A DNA stretch of 64,000 bases from Lumnitzera littorea. Its lineage: Eukaryota > Streptophyta > Magnoliopsida > Myrtales > Combretaceae. Where the stretch lies: the NCBI GenBank assembly GCA_024138015.1, contig JAMXBB010000009.1, forward strand, positions 93,871,291 to 93,935,290, given 5' to 3'. Both the position numbers and the translations under genes were made by a program. Below, piece after piece: positions 13,405 to 26,039 of this stretch. Each line of letters begins with the position of its first letter. Position 1 is the first letter of the stretch. The notes under the pieces were generated by a model that was given only the letters and a program-made list of their open reading frames with translations, had not been told where the DNA came from and did no database searches.

Positions 13405-14056
13405 GTCTTTGAAATTTAATTTTGAACTCAAATCGAATGAAATGTATTATTTCACATTAAGGCATTATTTAACAAACAATTCAAGAAACTAGGGGGCAAA
13501 GTCAACTTTTATCCTAGGCAAATCAATATAAATTCTTACCTAGTGAAGTGGTAACTCACTATTGAAAGTTTTAGAATGAAAAGAGGCAAACTAGATCTCA
13601 CATACTAACCCTTAAACACTTTGAGAGTCGAGTGATATCATAGTGAGGATTTTTAGACTCATTCTTTAAAGGAGGTCCATTTTGAATGTGATATATAGAT
13701 CATAATGAAGTTAGGCATTCATTTTCAAATCTTAAACATAATTATCCTTTGTTAACCCTGTTAAACCAATTTAGAGTATTTTCAAATTTAAACCTTATTA
13801 AAAACCACCTCACAATGGGGTAAATAGGAGATTAGGAGGCATTAATTAGGAGGAAAGGATAAAAACTAGTTAGTGCTAACCATAATGGTATCAATTCAAA
13901 GATAATTTTTATTTTTGATAATTTATTTTTTATGAAATGAAGAAGAGCTTACAAGAACCTTATACACACAATAACACTTTGGGGAGACAGTCAATTTTGG
14001 GCTAAAAAAGAAAAAGGGAGAAAGGGGTAAGAAACAACAAGAGAATAAGGCAAAAA

Positions 14057-14461
14057 GGGGGGGGGGGGGGGGGGNNNNNNNNNNNNNNNNNNNNNNNNNN
14101 NNNNNNNNNNNNNNNNNNNNNNNNNNNNNNNNNNNNNNNNNNNNNNNNNNNNNNNNNNNNNNNNNNNNNNNNNNNNNNNNNNNNNNNNNNNNNNNNNNNN
14201 NNNNNNNNNNNNNNNNNNNNNNNNNNNNNNNNNNNNNNNNNNNNNNNNNNNNNNNNNNNNNNNNNNNNNNNNNNNNNNNNNNNNNNNNNNNNNNNNNNNN
14301 NNNNNNNNNNNNNNNNNNNNNNNNNNNNNNNNNNNNNNNNNNNNNNNNNNNNNNNNNNNNNNNNNNNNNNNNNNNNNNNNNNNNNNNNNNNNNNNNNNNN
14401 NNNNNNNNNNNNNNNNNNNNNNNNNNNNNNNNNNNNNNNNNNNNNNNNNNNNNNNNNNNNN
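14057..14461. other. G homopolymer running into an assembly gap
   Basis: Eighteen consecutive G residues (14057-14074) are followed by 387 undetermined bases (14075-14461). Any frame crossing this is meaningless. Confidence 0.98.
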
Positions 14462-14866
14462 TCCTTTTGATCAAAAGAACTTTTCTTAAGTATAGGTAGC
14501 TTTATAGGTAAGGGGGGAGGGAAAGAACAAATAAAAAGAAAAAACAGAAAAAAAAAAGAGATAAAGAGAAGCTTGAAAATTGGGCCCCAAATGCTAAATA
14601 AAAATCCCAAAAAATATGTCACATCCCAACAAAGGCAGCAACCTTGAACCTAATTCCCCCCAACTCTTTAAAAAGGCTCAGAATTGAAGCTCAAACCTCT
14701 CCCTAAACACAAAGCCTCCAAACATAATCACACTTAAAATCACAAACACAAAACATCCTTACCTAACCTAAATCACAAACATGAGCCGCTCCACGCCTTC
14801 CCCTCACCACCCCCCTTACCTATAACACTACCTATACTTAATAAAAGTTCTTTTGATCAAAAGGAA
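14462..14866. repeat. Inverted repeat bordering the gap (arms about 55 bp)
   Basis: 14462-14517 is nearly the exact reverse complement of 14811-14866, separated by about 290 bp. Each arm contains the palindrome CCTTTTGATCAAAAG. The right arm is in the position expected from element A; the left arm is extra and touches the gap. Confidence 0.85.
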
Positions 14867-15719
14867 GAATTTATCTTAAGTAAAAATTGTATTTAAAATT
14901 GGGGCAAGCAAAATCTTAATCTTTCATAAGGGTTTTTGACTTGTATACTCAGGTTAGATAAAAATTAATTGTTTCAAAATAAACCTTCTTATTAATCTTC
15001 CTTGAAATCATCTGATCAAAAGCTTGATTCACAATATTGAACTGAAAAGGATCTAATAGATTAATCAAGGCATATCACTTGTAAATGGGATCATAATTTT
15101 TGGAATGGTAGTCAAGAGCGAAAATCAAACCAAGAGTATATGAGGAAGTCCTCTTTGACTAAAAACTTGAGTTTTTGTTTCCATATGAAAGAGATACTTA
15201 AAGTCACAAGGCCCTACCAGGAAGGCTAATATGTCTTTAGATTAGGCTTGGTGGTATTGATAGGGATTTTTTTGAGATTGAGAAGAATATAAAATGCCCC
15301 ATATGATTGTCAAGGAAAAGAATGGTTTAATATAAGGTTCATGCTTCTTAATAACAATTTGTAACTGTTAGTAAACTTCTAAAAAAGAAAAAAAGAAGAA
15401 GACAAAATAAGAAAAAAAGAGAAGGAAAGTAAAGGCCTATTACAAGTTTTTCTCCCATTTTCAAATCCATGTCAAAGCTTTCCAATCAAGTTGTTTGCTA
15501 TATTCTAATGTAGTCATACCTTTTAAGTTAAGCCTATTGGTCTGAGTCATTCTCTTTGATGTAACTTTCCTCATGATTGATGTCCAATAACTTTTTTAGA
15601 TAAAAGGACCTTATCCTAGATGCATTTTTCATCAAAAACAATTTTCAATGAACAAATTCCTTATTTGATAAAATTTTCAAGTCAAGAGGTTTTTCAAATT
15701 GGTTGCATTCCCCCCTTTT

Positions 15720-17570
15720 TGCTTCTCTAATTGCCATTTAGGGTTTTAACTAGCCCGTAGGGCACTTTCCTTTCATTAATTCTCCTTCAAGGTCTTAAGC
15801 CAACCCAAAGGGCACTCCCTTTCTTTAATTTCTCCTAGGGTTTTTCCCTTTATTCATGTCCTTCAGATATCTAGTTAGCTTACAAAGTGTTGTCCTGACT
15901 TACATTTCCTTTAGGGTTCCAACAAACTCATAGAGTGCTAACTTAACCCATATTTCCTTGGGCATTCTACCCTGCTCATAGATCATTGTCCTAACTCACA
16001 TCTCCCTAGGGGTTCTAGCTAGCTCATAGATTGTTGCCCTGACTTATATCTCCTTTAGGGTATTAGCTAGCTTAAAGAGCGTTGTCCCGACTCATATCTC
16101 CTTTAAGGTTCTAGCTAACTCATATAATGCTGTCCTGACTCATATTTCCTTTAGAATTTTAGCTAGCTCATAAAGTACTGTCTTGACTTATATTTCCTTT
16201 GGGGTTCTAGTTAGCTCATAAAGCACTATCCCGATTCATATTTCCTTTAGAGTTCTAGCCAGCTTATAGAGCATTATCTCACCTTACATCTCCTTTAGTA
16301 GTCTAGCAAGCTCATAAAGCACTATGCCAACTCATATCTCCTTTAAGATTCTAGTCAGCCCATAGAGCGCTATCCTGAGTCATTAATCTTTATTAAGGTC
16401 TTAGCCAGCTCATAGGGCACTTCCCTTCCATCAATCTCTCTTGGGGTCTTAACCAATCCATATCACTCTCCCTTCACTAATCTCTTTTAAGATCTTAGCT
16501 AACCCAATAAGTGTTTCATGGTTTCTAACCATTCTCAAGATTTAACAAACTCAAGGAGTGCTTTTCCTACTTAGGTTAGTCAACTCAGAAGGGCTTTACT
16601 TGGTTTCAAATAAATTTCTTATTTAGGATTGCTAGTCACCTAGAAATGCTCTTACCTAGGTTAGTGAGCTTAGAAGGGTACTCTTAGTTTTCAAATCAAT
16701 TTCTTATTCTAGGTTACTAGTCACTTAGAGACACTCTTGCCTCAGCTAGTTAGCTTAAGGAACACAAATAGGTTCTAAATCAACTTCCCATTAATCCTAA
16801 CTAAGCTAGTCAGCTTAGAAAAGCAAGACTAGGTTTCAAAATAATTTCTTGTTTAAGATTTCCAATCCCCTAATGATGTTTCCACTCAGGTTAGTCAACT
16901 TAAAAGAGCACTTCTAAGTTTCAAATCAATTCTCATTCAGGATTGCTAGTCTTTCAGAGATGCTTCCGCCTAGTTTAGTAAGTTTAAAGGAGCACAAATA
17001 GGTTCTAAATCAACTTCCCATTAGGGTTGCTAGTTCCTTAGAGATACTTTTGCCTAGGTTGGTCAGCTTAAAAAAGTATGACCAGGATTCAAATCAATTT
17101 CTTGTTTAAGTTTGTTAGTCTCATAAAGAAGGTTCCGTTAAGGTTAGTCAGCTTAGAAAAATACCACTAAGGTTGCTAGTCCAAACAAGTTTATACAGCT
17201 CTACAATTTTAGGATTCTTGCCAACTCACAGGGCGCTACCCTCTATTCAATATCATTTTAGAGGTCCTACTAGCTTTTAGGGCACTACCTCCATTCAATA
17301 CCATTCTAGGGTTCTTGTTAGCTCATGCAGTGCTACCTTCCATTTAGTATTATTTTAAGGTTTTTGCCAGCTCTTAAGATACTACCTTCCATTTCAATAT
17401 CATTTTAGAGTTCTATTAGCTCTTAAGGTGCTACCCTCCATTTAATGCCATTCTAGGGTTCTTGGCAGCTCATGGGATGCTATCCTTTATTCAATATCAT
17501 TATAGGATCATAGCTAGCTCCTAGGGTGTTGTACCTTTGTGAAAAACCTATTCTTATGTCTTAACCAACT
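15720..17570. repeat. Tandem-repeat field of element B (48-, 85- and 49-bp units)
   Basis: Three sub-blocks of degenerate tandem repeats. About 15720-16520 has a 48-bp period (units of the form TCCTTTAGG-TAGCTAGCT-CATATC). About 16530-17190 has an 85-bp period (AGGTTAGTCAGCTTAGAA...). About 17200-17570 has a period near 49 bp (GGTTCTTGCCAGCTC...TACCTTCCATTCAATA). It lies just upstream of the 3' LTR, the hypervariable region known to carry minisatellites in Ogre-type elements. Confidence 0.88.
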
Positions 17571-17741
17571 CTTAGAACGCCTTTTTTCTCTTTGAAAACA
17601 TCATTCACCTTTCACCAAATCCCTAGTAGACTAAGCTCAGGATAGCAAGTTGGTTATAGCGCTTCTTAGTGCAAGCTTATCCCTAAGGCAAAAATGGTTT
17701 CTCCTTTGTTTTTATGGTAAAGTATTACTTAAAATTCACCA

Positions 17742-17755
17742 TAAAGAAGAGCAGT
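17742..17755 (+). other. Polypurine tract of element B
   Basis: The plus strand reads AAAGAAGAGCAG directly before the LTR start TATAAACACC. Element A has the same arrangement (ACAAAAAGAGCAGC before TATAAACACACC on the minus strand). Confidence 0.7.
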
Positions 17756-20701
17756 TATAAACACCTAATTCATCGCCCTAGATAGCTTTCCTCATCTCTT
17801 TTCTATAATTTTAGAGTTTCTTTTAGAAGGGGGAAAATGGTCCTAATTGAAAGATAAAAAAAATTGAAAATTTCAAAGAAATACAAAAAATTTAAAAATA
17901 TATACAAAAATAGAAAATCAAGAAAATTACAAAAAGATTAGAAAAAAATACAAAAAATATAAAAAGAAAGAAGAAATTTAGGACTCTTAGAATAATAAAA
18001 GTTTTAAGTTATTTTTTATAGAGTCAATGGGTCGGGTCATCTCATTATTTAGGGTTGGATTGAGTCAAAGTGCACACATACGTGATTTAGCAATTCTAAG
18101 CATTTAATATTTGGACCATCATTGAGGTTAATTATTTTTATCATAAGTTGAAGCTAATTTAAATTAATTGTGGTTTTAAAATAGTGGCTCAATTGGATAT
18201 AAATTAGTTGATTTACTATTTTTAAATTAACCACATAATCAACGAAGTGGGGTTCACAAAACTATTAAATTGGGGCTAATTGAAAAATAAATTTTCTAAT
18301 CAAATAAAAATACATTTTTGTTCGAACTGAGTATTATTGGAAATAATACAAAAAAATAAGAAAAAAAGGTCCCCAAGCGCATTGCTGGGCTCAAGAAGCC
18401 TAGCCCTTACTAAAAGAAACAAGCAAGCGCTAGGCTTGCTTCTCTTTTTTCCATTGTGCATATATAGAAAACACATGCACTTAGCACATCGTCACGTGCT
18501 TTGCATGTGATGCATCTTCCTTACCTTTCTAGGCTTTCCCATGTTTTACCTAAGCCTTTTAGTGGTTTCTATTCAAGGTCACATGTTTAAGCCCATCCTT
18601 TATGTTTTTTCTACATGATTCCACTAAGATTAATGGTGCAATCGTGTGTAAACACGACCTAGCGTTGATTCCACCCAGTTTCACTTCCAAAATTCAACCA
18701 TTTAATGAATCAAAGTTAGCCTTGAAATTAAGAAAGAACACAAAATCTAAATTTGAATTTATGGCCAATTTGACCATTGATGATTCTTTCCAAGCTTAGT
18801 AAGCATAAATAAGACTTCCTAGACCCTTTCTCAGCATGAATCACAACTTGAAGCACTTCCTTTAAGCTTAAATTGCCTCTTTCTCTTTCTACAATAACTA
18901 AACCTGTCAGCCCCCCTCTCTCTAGACTCCCTCCAATCTTAGGCTTAATCAAGAAAAACCAAGCACACTACAGGATTCTTCATCCTCTAAAACCCTTACC
19001 TTAACCACCATCTCACTCCCAACCACCACAATATGCGTAAACCACCACATCGCCAATAGCTAAAATAAACCACCACCCAAACACCATCCTTTGGTCGCGG
19101 CACTTCACCTACCCCATTATTGTCCAATAAAATTTACACAAAAATGTTTTTCCCTAGTCAAAATATGACCTAGAACAGCTTAAATTAACCTCACTTGTTG
19201 ATGGCCATCTTCTTCTCTATACAATCACATGTACAGCATGTGACCGGGTCAGAGACCCAAATTCGATTCGATTACTCAATCTACCTACTCCTATATTTGA
19301 CCTATGTGAAACTTTTAGGTCCAATCGTTAGTCTTCTTTATTATTATTATTTATCATTTCTTTTGGTTTGTTATTGATTTTTTCCCTTTCTATTATGAAT
19401 AAATAAATAAAAATAATAATAAATAAACAAAAATAATGATAGAAAATAGAAAAAGGCTTTTATTTAATGCTTTTCTTCAACCTTCAATTTTGCTAATTTT
19501 TTTTTTGTTTTTTTAAGCTTTTGTTTTAGACATAAAAATAGAAGTATTTCATCAAAAAAAAAATTTAAATAGAAAGAATGTGTTTTGATAAAACTTAAAA
19601 AATAATATTAATAAAAAAAATATTTTATTAGTTAGAAAGATCCTTCTTCCAAATAAATAAGAATAAATGAACCTTTTTCCAAAAATATAGCCTTTTCCAA
19701 CTAAAACTCCTAAATTAGGACCCTTTCTAGAATTTTTCTTGAAATAAAAATTAAAAAGGTTAAAAAACTTAAACTTGACCATTTTCTTAAATTAAAATTA
19801 GTTACCCACTAAAGTTTTTAAGAATGAACTACAGAAGAATGTGTTTTGATAAAATTTAAAATATAATATTAATAAAAAAATATTTTATCACTTAAAAAGA
19901 TCCCTTTTCTAAATAAATAAGAATAAACGAACCTTCTTCAAAAAATAGGGCTTTTTCCAATCAAAACTCCAAAATTAGCACCCTTTTTAAAATTTTTCTT
20001 GAAACAAAAATTAAAAAGGTTAAAAATCTTAAACCTAACCATTTTTTAAAATTAAAATCAATCGCTCACTAAAGTTTTAGAGAACTACCTATAGAAGTCT
20101 AATTCCTAATAGCGAGTATGTAAATACTCGTAGAAAACAATAGGGCGACTTAAAAATATAGAAAAAATTATTTTTCACTGTTTGCAAGTAATTTTTCAAT
20201 TTCTTCATTTTTGTAACTAGACACAATTTCTATTTATTTACTTATAAATAGAATTTTTAGAAAGGGTAATTTGGAAATTAAATTTAAATTTAGAAGGTTA
20301 AAGTGGCACTCGTTAAGGGTTTAATAGGGTATTCTCAAACTTTTGAATCGAATTTCTTGAAATTTTTTTCAAAATGTTTTCAAAATACTGACTAGTAGCT
20401 AAATTAAAACAGATCTGCCTAATTAGTTTTAATTTAATCACCCTTTCCAATTTCATCGAGTGATAACTTCAAAGTTTTTTTTTTTTTCTTAAAAAGTAAA
20501 GAAAATAGGTTTTCCTTAACTTTAGTCTAAGGTCTAAAATAAATAAGCATAGGATTTATCAAATCACATATATATCTTTAAAAATAAAATTGCCTCTTCC
20601 AACCCTAGACAATCCATTAACTTAACTCGAACACTTTTGATACATTGTATTTTTTAATTTTTAATTTTTTTTAAATCTTTTATCTTTTGTAAACCCGACC
20701 A
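17756..20701 (+). repeat. 3' LTR of element B (2.9 kb)
   Basis: It starts TATAAACACC (TG changed to TA) after the polypurine tract and ends about AAACCCGACCA. It has the layout of element A's LTRs: an A-rich region with many short AAAATACAAAA motifs first, a GC-richer middle (about 18400-19280), then long TTATTTATT runs. It carries an internal 261-bp tandem duplication. The precise right end is inferred, as no target duplication could be paired with the missing left end. Confidence 0.7.
19575..20095. repeat. 261-bp tandem duplication inside the LTR of element B
   Basis: 19575-19835 and 19836-20095 are two adjoining copies, both opening AGAATGTGTTTTGATAAAA and both ending in a CTCACTAAAGTTTT-like stretch followed by GAACTAC. 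They differ by scattered substitutions and small indels. Confidence 0.88.
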
Positions 20702-21903
20702 AAATAAAAGTAAAAATAAATGGTGATGAAAATGGGGTATATACAAATAGTTATAAAATAACTCACATCTTATAACCTCATTACTAACATTGACATGAAC
20801 AATTCCTAAAAAAATAGAAGCTTAACGGAAATGGTGAACAAGAGAAGATACATCCAATTTCTAAAGCAAGAATTTATATGCAACAAATCCAAGCAAAAGG
20901 TTAACGTTTGCTTAGGTTAATTAGATAGTTAAATCAAGTCAAAAGAACGAAAGAGAATGGTATGCTAAGGCTTTGATTGGTAGAGTTTTAGGGTTTGATT
21001 GAGGATTTTGTTTATAGCTAATGATGAAAGGTTTAGTTTAAGGTTTTAGGGTTTATAGTTGGTGATGTGTAGCTGTTGGAAATGTAGGGTTTTAAGGTTT
21101 TGTTTGTAGCCGGTGATGGATGCTACGTTGGTCTTGTATAAGTAAAGATTGGTGATTTGACTAGATTTCATGAGATAGGTGATGAATGGCAAGTGAAGAT
21201 AGGTGGTGACCTTGTATGGTGTTAGTTCTTGAGTTATAAAGTGACATTTAGAGTTTGGTTAAGGTGATTTGGGTGGTTGCCAAGGTTTTGTTCAATGGTA
21301 GTGGTAAGTTTTAGCAGTGGGTACTGTTGTGGTGGTCGTTTAGTGATGGTAATGAGTTCATGAGTCAACCTTGCTCTAATACCACAATAAGAGTGATATA
21401 AAAGTGTGTTATGGTTAATCACACCTAACATACACAAGTTCATTATATAATATAAATCTTGAATTACAACACTATCCTTAAGCTATTCTATTAAATACTT
21501 TAACACTTATGTCTAGATTCAATACATGGACTTAAGCTTCTATTAACACTGTATTAGTAACATATATGCATTATTGAGTGTAGCTATAATTAGCATAAAT
21601 TAAATGCTCAAGCAAATTCTTATTAAGAAAATTTAAGTGCATGGACAATGACATGAGAGGTAAAGAACAAAGCAATTAAAGGATGAAAGCAATAAAAAAA
21701 CTTAGCGCTAAAGATAAAGAAGTTATAGAGATTATAAGGATGATAGTAAACAAAATTGGAGAAACGATTCATTGATACTAATATGTTATGCGTTAGCTAA
21801 GTGGTAGGTGACTACAAATGATATTTAAACATGTAATAGTGATAGCAGGTACTTTTTGTAAACTACAATTTAGGTTTTCTTGTGTTAGATTTTTCTTGGA
21901 TTT
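20702..21903. other. AT-rich spacer, no gene; telobox-like motifs
   Basis: No coding domain seen. Two TTTTAGGGTTT motifs (about 20986 and 21043) and a related TAGGGTTTTAAGG (about 21087) match the plant telobox core AAACCCTAA on the other strand. They may be chance in T-rich DNA. Confidence 0.4.
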
Positions 21904-22260
21904 TGTCAACCAATAATGATGAAACTGCATTGATCTCTCTTCATACCATGTTGACCTTTAGGCTAATGACAAGAGGCAAACTCAAAGGCTTGCAAGGGTA
22001 AACCAAGTGTATACTACTTTAGCAGCTCACCAAGGATGAGTCACAGCTCCCAACAAGACTCCCATTATTCTCTTTTCCAGTACTACCCAAACTTTTCATG
22101 ATCATCCAAGCTTCTGAACCATTACCTCTAAGCTATTCTACTCTTTCACTTATCTTGGCAAAGCATGAAGACAACTCGACTCCTATTCTAGACCTGTTTC
22201 CAACTCATAACCAAAGTGCCTTAACTCTTGCTAACTTGATCTGCTAGAGTGCCTTCAATC
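21904..22260 (+). repeat. Partial left LTR of element H
   Basis: This segment matches the beginning of the right LTR (about 39697-40080), including TATACTACTTTAGCAG and the AGTGCCTTAACTC block. Similarity stops near 22260, so the 3' part of the LTR is missing or too diverged. Confidence 0.7.
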
Positions 22261-22539
22261 CTATTTTAGTCTTTGTATTGATTAAGCATGTGACTGATAT
22301 AAGGACTAAGTGATATGTGATGTTCTTACGATGTATGCTTCACATGTGCTTCTAGGTCAATCATGGCTCTTCAACTTGAGGGTAATCTACAACAAATATA
22401 AGAACACTTACTCCTTTTGGAAGGATAGGAAGATGGTCGTTCTAAAACCTATGAGCCCTAAGAAAGTTCAAGAAGCTTAGGTACAGATATCCCAAGTTGT
22501 TTAAAATAAGTCCTTATGCTTATACGAGTTGAATTCTCT

Positions 22540-23141
22540 AAGATCACTAAGATGGAAGATGATGTGTTTTTGTTGGTAAGGAGATTATTAAAGTTGGATA
22601 AGGTGGAAATCTTACCAATTATTGTTTTTCAATGAGTAACCAAAGGGATACCTCCTATATAAGGCATCGAGCACTATATAAATCTCCAACTAGGAGCTAC
22701 CTTACCTAATCGACATGCCTATAAACTCAATCTAGAACAGGCTACTAAGCTTAAGAAGTAGGTTGATAAGCTCATTAATTGAGGGTCTTGCGAGTGAGTA
22801 CAAGCCCCTATGTCAAACCTATTTTATTAGTTCTTAAGGACAGATCTTGGTATATGTGTATAGATAGTAAAGTCATTAACAAAAGCACTATCAAATATAA
22901 GTACCCTATACCTTATTGGATGACACGATTGACGAGCTTCATGGTGCTCAAATTTTCAAAGTTAGATTGAAAGAGTAGATACCACCAGATTCGTATGGGG
23001 GTATATGTGTTAACAAAGAAAAGGTGCTTGCTATACTTAATTAGCATACACCCACTTGTGTTACAGATGTAAGAAGTTTTCATGGCTTAGCTTTCTTTTA
23101 CTAGAGATTCATTCGGAATTTCAACTTTACTATAGCACCCC
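22540..23141 (+). pseudogene. Reverse transcriptase fragment of element H with internal deletion
   Basis: The frame reads GIEHYINL, LGATLPNRHAYKLN, then SYVKPILLV-like and MCIDSKVINKSTIKYKYPIPY. These are the N-terminal fingers of a gypsy RT. At about 23005 the sequence jumps from the YHQIRM region to KVLAI and the VRSFHGLASFYRRFI-like block at the RT end. The palm, including the F/Y-x-D-D catalytic box, is therefore absent. Several stops are present. The reading breaks off at 23141, where element A begins, and resumes at 34416. Confidence 0.85.
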
Positions 23142-25860
23142 TATCGAGCTTAGTTTTTTCTTCCCAGTTTTTTTATAAATTAAGTTTTTTTTTTAAACCG
23201 ATCAATATTAAACCCTACTCATTTAATACTGACTCTCGATTAGGGTTTAAAAAAAACTAGTTTTTTATATCTTGAAAACACTTTAGAGTTGCCAACCGAC
23301 CAAAGCTAGGAAAAAGAGTTAAGTTATAACCAATTGGGTGAATTGGTTATAACTAAGCTATTAGTCTAATGAGAAAACCAATTTTATAAAACGATTTTTG
23401 AAGATAAATGATCTAGATCTAGGGGCTAATTTTTTTAACTCTAAACGAGTACTACTTTTAATCTTTTCAAATTTAAAATTTGCCTTTTAATATACCTTTA
23501 ATATGAAATCTAGCTACATGCAACTTAATTTGATTTGGAAAAGGATAAAGTGATTGATTAATTATAAAAACATAGAAAAAGGAAAAAAATTCATGTTTTA
23601 AGTCACCTCATGTGTATGGGTGTCTACATACTTGCTAATCCAGATTAAACTTCCATAGTTCATTCATGAAAAATTTAGTGCATCAATTGATTTTAATTTT
23701 GAAAAAAGGTTGAAATTATGTTCTTTACTCGCTTTGAGTTTATTTCAGGAAATTTTCCTAAAAGATCCTAATCGGATTTTTTTATTTTATTTTATGGAAA
23801 GTCCTAAAAAAGATCCTAATTTGGAAAGAGGAATGGTTATTTTTCATTTTTGGAAAGACCAATTTTTCTAAGTGTCAAAATGATTTTCATTCACTAACCT
23901 ATTTATTTATTTTTATTTTTATTATTGTTATTTTATTATCTTATTTATGTATTATTTATTATTTTATTTTATCTATTATGCTTTAAATAAATAAAAAAAA
24001 ACTATTCTTTTTCTTTTTTCTCGTTTTTCTCCTATTCTCTTTTTGTTTTTATTTGCTTTTTACCCTCTCTTTTTTTATATATTTTTCAATAAAAATTACA
24101 ATAATAAGTAAATAAATAAAAACAAACAAACAAACATAAACTAAAAACTAAAACAGGGGATAAACTTGGACCGAGATCTTGGGCGTAGATTGGATCTGGG
24201 TGTGGGTGGTCAAGTTAGACTAGAGTTTGGACTAGGTTCAGATTCGGACTTCTAAGTCGAGTCATGCGAAGAAGGAACAAAAGGTGGCTCAAACGTGCTA
24301 AAGGCAGCTTTGGATACTAATTCGTTGGGGAAAGTGGAGTTTCATATGTTTTAGAGGGGTGGGGTAAGAGCTGTACTGCAGCCAACAGTGGCCGTTTAGG
24401 AGGTGGTCAGTGTTTCAGCAGCTACGGTGGTTGAAAGGGGGCTATGGATAGGGGTTTTAGACTACCATAAGCTCATCCATAGTAGTAGGTTGGGGTGAAA
24501 ACCACCCTAGCATGGTGGTTTACGAACTGGGTACTGGGGTGTGTTTACAAGTTTAAACATGCAACAGTTGTACGGAAAGGTGTATACTCGGCGAGGATGT
24601 GGCTGCGACAAGTAGTGGAGAGAGGTCCATGGGTCTAATGGTGTATATATGTTAGTTGTCAATGTGGGGATGTCAATGTATGCACATCAGTGGTTGTTTG
24701 CCTCAGCTGTATGCTATTTGAGTGAGAGAAAGATAAATAGTGGTGAATATGTGGTTTGTGCATAGCTGCGTATGTGTAGTGGTGTGTTTAAGTTGTGTTG
24801 CAGGATAAGGAGGGATGAGGATGAAGGTTTACTGTGCTATGTGCCATGTCTAAAGGATGTGTTTGGAGAGAGAGAGCCGAAAGTGTGTGTGAGTCAATGG
24901 TTATGTGGGTTGTTTTGATAGTGAGTAAGGGAGAGGGTTGGTAATGGAGAGCATGGTTGGTGGGTTAGTTTTGGCTGCTGTTGGGTTGTATGCGTGGGTA
25001 GTTTCAATTGTTTTGGTGGATGTATGAGAGAAGGTTACATGGGTTCATGTAAGAGGGATCAGTTTGGAGAGAAAGATCCCTGTGAGTGAGAGAGAGTGTG
25101 TGTGCATGAGCTCATGTGCATTGTGTGTATCTTTTGAAAAATAGGACCACCCCTTACCCTTTCCATGTGTATGTGTTTCTTTTTTTTTAAAAAAAAAAAA
25201 AGAGAGAAAGTGAGGGAAAGAAAAGGAAAGAGGGAAAGAAAATGTATTGTTAAGGCCAATCACTAAGTGCCACGTATTATAATTAAACACATGGCTCAGT
25301 AATGCATTAACATGTAGCAGCATGTGGAGTGTGGAAAAGGAAAAAGATAAAAGGCATTTTTATGCCTCTAGTGAGTTTTAAACCCTTGATCCCAAACCAA
25401 ACCCAAATGCAATGTCCATATGCTTATCCGCTGGGCCATTGGCCTGTGCCTTGTCAATATGTGTAATTAAATTGTACATATACATAAGGTTAGCTTGAGC
25501 TAGTTTTAAATCCAAGCACAGGCCCAAACAACCACCTCTCTACTTTTTATTTAAATTAAAAAAAATCTATTTTATTAAACTAAAAATTTATTATCTTTTA
25601 AATTCCTTAAATCCTCCATTTTTTCTATTTTTTTTGTGACTTTTCAATTTTCTATATATTTTTATAAATTTTTCTATTTTTTGTATTTTTCTAAATTTCT
25701 CAATTTTTTGTGCTTTTTCCTATTTTTCTATTTGCATTTTTCCTAAATTTCTTTTTTTTTTTTAGTTTTCTTTAATTTTTTATTTTGTCCTAATTTAAGA
25801 TCCTTTATCTTATTCTAAAAAAAAAAAAAAAAGCGAAGAGGCAAAAATGGTGTGTTTATA
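23142..25860 (-). repeat. 3' LTR of element A (left copy)
   Basis: 2719 bp, from TATCGAGCTTAG to GTGTGTTTATA on the plus strand. Both terminal dinucleotides are mutated (TG to TA, CA to TA), while the right copy keeps TG...CA. Aligns along its length with 31601-34415. Confidence 0.9.
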
Positions 25861-25874
25861 GCTGCTCTTTTTGT
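25861..25874 (-). other. Polypurine tract of element A
   Basis: The minus strand reads ACAAAAAGAGCAGC directly before the 3' LTR. From memory this is very like the AAAAAGGGGCAGC tract of Ogre-type elements. Confidence 0.7.
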
Positions 25875-26039
25875 AGTAAATTTTAAGCAAAATTTTGCCA
25901 CAAAAACAAAAGAGGCATTATTTTTTCCCCAAAGGTGGAAATTGTCTTAAGAAGTACTATAACTAGCTAGCTATCAAAGGCCTGGTCCATTGGTAATTTG
26001 GTGGTGAGAGACGTGGTGTTCTAAGAGTTGGCTGAAATA

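Larger units (their letters stand above)
9721..20701 (+). mobile_element. Ogre/LARD-type non-coding LTR element B, 5' truncated
   Basis: Read in plus orientation, this stretch is collinear with the reverse complement of element A (23142-34415). 9773-10150 matches 30350-30080, 13480-13920 matches about 30050-29600, 14810-14880 matches about 29150, and the tandem-repeat field 15720-17570 corresponds to 28300-26040. Its 3' LTR is 17756-20701. No gag-pol frame is present, as expected of a large retrotransposon derivative. The 5' LTR is missing; similarity fades near the purine run at 9721-9770. A solo LTR (10333-13404) and a sequence gap interrupt it. Confidence 0.75.

Noticed and set aside
14002..14622. 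Long open frames on the minus strand at about 14 kb
   Set aside because: They run through undetermined bases and a G homopolymer and so carry no coding information.
15720..17570. CRISPR-like array
   Set aside because: Units are contiguous and degenerate with no unique spacers, and the host is a plant.
22779..22970. Free-standing 63-residue gene
   Set aside because: It is an internal piece of the reverse transcriptase of element H (CIDSKVINKSTIKYKYPIPY block), not an independent gene.
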